Positions 22,712 to 22,752 of a stretch of DNA of 22,752 nucleotides are shown one piece after another. The notes under the pieces were generated by a model. That model was not told the DNA's origin. It was given only the letters and a program-made list of their open reading frames with translations, and ran no database searches. The position numbers were made by a program, and so were the translations under genes. Source of the stretch: Bacteroidetes bacterium UBA2664 (GTDB lineage Bacteria; Bacteroidota; Rhodothermia; Balneolales; Balneolaceae). The stretch covers positions 1 through 22,752 of the forward strand of contig DEMS01000022.1 of NCBI GenBank assembly GCA_002359315.1, in the 5' to 3' direction. Position 1 is the first letter of the stretch. Each line of letters begins with the position of its first letter.

Positions 22712-22752
22712 ATGGACAATCAGGAAAACTGGGATCTGATCATCACCCCGCA
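22712..22752 (+). CDS. ABC-2 type polysaccharide export permease, N-terminal fragment (3' end outside window)
   Basis: Thirteen codons are visible: MDNQENWDLIITP. The 'W-D-L-I-I-x-P' start is characteristic of Wzm-like ABC permeases in O-antigen/capsule loci, where it precedes a 'gWf.lnl.elw.YrdL' segment. The fragment starts 45 bases after the wbpE stop, as expected for the next gene of the locus. The ATG at 22712 is taken as start; an in-frame TTG at 22697 is possible. The call rests on a short stretch and is tentative. Confidence 0.55.
   Translation, partial: MDNQENWDLIITP

Overview
The window is a bacterial chromosomal segment that looks like a surface-polysaccharide (capsule, O-antigen or exopolysaccharide) locus. 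It sits next to a housekeeping gene, S-adenosylhomocysteinase, whose 3' half opens the window. Several traits suggest Bacteroidota or a close relative such as Balneolota/Rhodothermota. Shine-Dalgarno sequences are weak or absent before many genes. The surface lipoproteins carry 'GVCWST'-type Fn3-like repeats. There is an S23/four-helix-bundle gene, and the intergenic 'HPELVSGS' repeat is present. This placement is inference; no rRNA or other marker gene is in the window.

Layout. 1-690: end of ahcY (+). 691-1126: terminator plus repeat-rich spacer. 1127-2131: LD-carboxypeptidase (+). 2124-3480: a two-gene minus-strand operon (HAD phosphatase, then a sugar-1-phosphate nucleotidyltransferase) that meets the carboxypeptidase tail to tail. 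3703-10222: a plus-strand glycan operon of NAD-dependent epimerase, GT2 glycosyltransferase, a large protein joining a CofD/YvcK-like domain to a degenerate GT2-like half, a second epimerase, and a multi-pass GT-C/GT39-like membrane protein. 10329-15095: two tandem paralogous outer-membrane-type lipoproteins on the minus strand, each followed by a hairpin. 15559-20234: a very tight six-gene plus-strand operon (GNAT acyltransferase, acyl carrier protein, FabG-like reductase, metallo-beta-lactamase-fold hydrolase, FabH-like ketosynthase, acyl-AMP ligase). 20414-22666: WbpD-like N-acetyltransferase and WbpE-like aminotransferase of the UDP-GlcNAc3NAcA pathway, split by a small S23-type gene bounded by 19-bp inverted repeats. 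22712-end: the first codons of a probable ABC-2 polysaccharide export permease.

How the genes may work together. The epimerases, the nucleotidyltransferase/HAD pair and WbpD/WbpE would make nucleotide sugars, including a 2,3-diamino uronic acid. The GT2, GT-C and CofD-GT2 fusion proteins would assemble or modify the glycan. The six-gene operon reads as a dedicated acyl-ACP assembly line that builds a short custom acyl group (plausibly 3-hydroxyacyl) and hands it to an amino sugar. Export would use an ABC transporter that starts at the window edge. The lipoproteins are probable surface proteins encoded inside the locus; their role is unknown.

Most interesting points: the CofD-like/degenerate GT2 fusion (5363-7072), the acyl-ACP cassette (15559-20234), the IR-bounded S23 unit splitting wbpD and wbpE (about 21070-21554), and the paralogous lipoproteins with a shared, unrecognised 168-residue C-terminal domain. 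No tRNA, rRNA, CRISPR array or transposase was found.
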